Below are positions 61,640 through 64,000 of a DNA stretch of 64,000 nucleotides, piece by piece (position 1 is the stretch's first letter; every line of letters starts with the position of its first letter). The position numbers were made by a program, and so were the translations under genes. This stretch comes from Ailanthus altissimus (lineage: Eukaryota > Streptophyta > Magnoliopsida > Sapindales > Simaroubaceae). The notes under the pieces were generated by a model. That model had not been told where the DNA came from and ran no database searches. It was given only the letters and a program-made list of their open reading frames with translations. The DNA lies in NCBI GenBank assembly GCA_946807835.1, contig OX327703.1, positions 9,307,501 to 9,371,500 on the forward strand, given 5' to 3'.

Positions 61640-63790
61640 AAAGCTATAATTTTCTTCCGTCATCATTTATATAAGAGCTTGAAAGTTTAATATTTGACGG
61701 TAAAGGATCTACAAATCCTTTTAAAAAAATCTAAAAGAAAGATATAATCATAAAAAATGTGTTCCACCCAAGAGTAAGATATGAGTGGATGAATCGAACT
61801 ATTGCTAAATATAGTTCTATGTTGTTCAGAATCGCCTCACAACTGAAATTATATGGTGAGAAAATTACATAACAAGATATGTTGAAGAATATATTCTCTA
61901 TTTTTTATGTCTAATGTTATTCTATAGTAACAGTATCGCAAACATCGATTTAAAAATATTAAGAATTAATCTCATGTCTTTTGCTTGTTAAACAAAATAA
62001 TGAACTCTTATTAAAAAATTACGAATTGTGTCCAATTGATTCTTAGTCATTCCCAGAAGTGAATGCAAATACCATAAAAAAATGCTGAACATGGTTGTGG
62101 AGAAGAAAGAGGGTGTGATTATCGCCTTTATAATGATTATAAATACCAAAAATATAGGAACATTAAAAAGGGGCAAAAACAACAAGACAAATACAATGAT
62201 GTAGAGAATAAACGTCCTGTATTATGAAAGGAAAGAACAAAGAGAAAAATCTTATTGATGACTCAAGATCTTACAAATCTTGCTCATATAAATGTCTCTG
62301 ATTTCTTTGGAGATAAAGAATGAAACACTAATCATTAAGTTTTAATTAATATTTTCATGATAAGTTTTTTTTTTATGAAATATAATTTTTTTTAGCTTTT
62401 CATCTTGATATTTATCGTGAATTTTATTTAATATAAATGAATGACTTTTAGAGACGAATTGTCCGCTTTGAAAAAGTTGATGATGTTTATTTAACTGACA
62501 GTACAACTACATATACTATCATTTATGATAATAAATATTAAAGAAAAAATGAATAATGTATCAAGTCTTACAGATCTAATTAAAACTTCAAAAAAGCAAC
62601 GATCTTGTTAGCCAATAGAACAAAATGATATATAAGTGAAGTTTTATACATAGGCAGATCTAGATGATATCTTTTTAATTTTAAAAATATCCGCCAAAAT
62701 AAATAATTGAGACCTTAAGTGAAAATAATGTAAATATCTCTACATTACCTCTAATGTCTCATACAAGAAATGCATAGTTAAAAAGCTTAATGTCTTATCA
62801 TCTAGTTTATATTATACAATCATAAATTTAATTAAAAGCTGTGCAGTAATGAATTACAAGTTTAATGATCCAAATTTTTTTATGCTATTGTATGACCACT
62901 TTGGTCATCCAAGATCAAATATGATGCGTAGGATCATTAAAAATTCTCATGGACATCTATTAAAGAACCTAAAGATTTCATTATTTAATAAGAGTATTTT
63001 CCCCACTTGCTCTCAAACTTGTAGTTAGAGAATCTTCTTTTAAGATTGGTCTAAAATTGTTATTATTTTTACAAAGGATTCAAAGAGATATTTGTAGACC
63101 AACTCATTTACCAAGTAGATGTCTTTTTTTGTTGTTGCTATTTTATGGTTTTGATTGATGCATCTACACGATAATTACATGTTTGTTTACTGTCTATATG
63201 AAATGTTGCGTTCACTAGGTTATTAGCATAGATCATTAGATTGAGGGCATAATTCTTAAATTAGCCTATTAAAATAATATGTTTAGGTAATGTTGCTGAG
63301 TTTACATCTAAATTATCTAATGACTAATGTACATCATGAGAATCAATGTAAAATATCTTGTGTCAATGTTCATGCATAAAATAGATTAGCAAAATCTTTA
63401 ATCTCCATCGTAGTACACTTAGTTGGGGCCTCAACGCTGCCTGGGATTTATCTTAATTTTAATTCACCATCAATTATAAGGTACTTTAAACCCTTGACTA
63501 GTGATTTATTTATTGTACAATTTACAAATTTTTGTTTTGATGAGACAATATTCCCATCATTTAGGGGAAAGAAAAACACCTCCTCAAGTAAGGCATAAAA
63601 TTTATTTGAAAAAGACCACTATCTCTTATTTGGATCATCGCACAAAATAATGTAAAAATGAGGTGCAAACAATTGTTCTCTTTAAAAAATTGCAAATAAA
63701 TTACAAAATGTATTTATAGATGCATTAAAAATAAGCAAGTCATATATACCAGCTATTAATACATTAGGTCGGGTGATTATTCCTGTAAAA
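61640..63790 (+). pseudogene. Ty1/copia gag to integrase relic
   Basis: Plus-strand fragments, in family order: a gag segment with RIASQLKLYGEKIT..DML (about 61828-61884); the gag basic region near 62100-62190; a protease-like DSTTTYTIIYD (about 62496-62528); GAG-pre-integrase HFGHPRSNMMRRIIKNSHGH (about 62890-62950); an ERIQRDICRPTH integrase lead-in near 63080; and a distal segment NKQVIYTS..plus IPVKYIGDG near 63730-63800. All are separated by stops and frameshifts. The set matches one copia lineage throughout, so this is a single old element without visible LTRs. It is opposite in orientation to the LTR copy that follows, so the two are not parts of one element. Confidence 0.82.
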
Positions 63791-63799
63791 TATATTGGA

Positions 63800-64000
63800 G
63801 ATGGTACTTACGTGACATCAAGATATACAACTCACTTATATGAGCTGATGGATCTCATATCTTTGTACGCCAGACTCCATGAATATTAGACCATTTCCAG
63901 TGACACATAGCTATTAGACCATGAAAGGTCTCTGACATATGTGGAATCAAATTATGGTGGATCACTCACAAGCCCACCATAGCGCTCAGATCAAAGAATC
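63800..64000 (-). mobile_element. Copy D of the 2.2-kb LTR family, inverted, running off the window
   Basis: The reverse complement of this stretch matches the core of the solo LTR at 1642-3907 (about 2215-2370). Shared phrases include TGGTGGATCACTCACAAG, ATGAAAGGTCTCTGACAT and CTGATGGATCTCATAT as read on the plus strand. The similarity starts around 63800-63815 and continues to the edge. Confidence 0.75.

Larger units (their letters stand above)
58927..61640. other. 3' flank of GT47 and AT-rich intergenic DNA
   Basis: The first few hundred bases should be the GT47 3' UTR. The more GC-balanced patch 60300-60740 yields overlapping short frames on both strands without recognisable motifs. Its GC content stands out and it may be an unannotated promoter or a gene fragment. 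Otherwise only A/T-rich sequence is seen. Confidence 0.4.

Noticed and set aside
1..64000. CRISPR arrays, tRNA or rRNA genes, bacterial operons
   Set aside because: No array of spaced identical repeats, no cloverleaf and no rDNA stretch was seen. The DNA is plant nuclear in character.

Overview
This is eudicot nuclear DNA: AT-rich, intron-containing, and crowded with plant-type retroelements and DNA transposons. I can support two host genes. The first is a ten-exon aspartic protease gene on the minus strand (26137-44616), whose GT-AG junctions give an uninterrupted 493-residue reading frame. The second is an intronless GT47 (MUR3-like) xyloglucan galactosyltransferase gene on the plus strand (57376-58926). 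Nearly everything else with recognisable structure is mobile-element sequence, mostly decayed.

Layout. 1-10649: an old Ty1/copia element on the plus strand. Its 5' LTR is cut by the window edge and its 3' LTR is complete. A different 2.27-kb solo LTR with a 5-bp target duplication sits inside its leader. 10660-12641: a LINE-type ORF1 relic (DUF4283/zinc knuckle), then a solo LTR with target duplication ATAAA. 14400-16850: a Mutator-like (MULE) transposase relic with in-frame 42-bp repeats. 19800-21074: gypsy-like LTR sequence. 24049-25751: a small LTR pair with no recognisable coding sequence between the LTRs.

26137-44616: the aspartic protease gene. Its introns hold a 5'-truncated LINE (intron 9), a long foldback element (intron 7), a perfect 421-bp tandem duplication that copies part of exon 5 (intron 4), and in intron 3 a copia element inserted into a LINE, plus a Mutator-type MITE with a 9-bp target duplication. 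Despite this load the spliced frame is intact.

46951-56050: a CACTA terminus, two degenerate copies of the 2.2-kb LTR family, a TNP2-like transposase relic, a gypsy gag relic and degenerate tandem repeats. 57376-58926: the GT47 gene. 61640-64000: a copia gag-pol relic, then a fourth, inverted copy of the 2.2-kb LTR family running off the window.

Both host proteins would enter the secretory pathway. The protease has a signal peptide and a hydrophobic C-terminal tail that suggests a GPI anchor. The GT47 protein has an N-terminal signal anchor typical of Golgi type II enzymes. Nothing in the sequence shows that they work together. I found no new multi-gene system. The most notable features are the exon-duplicating tandem repeat and the nested insertions in the protease gene.
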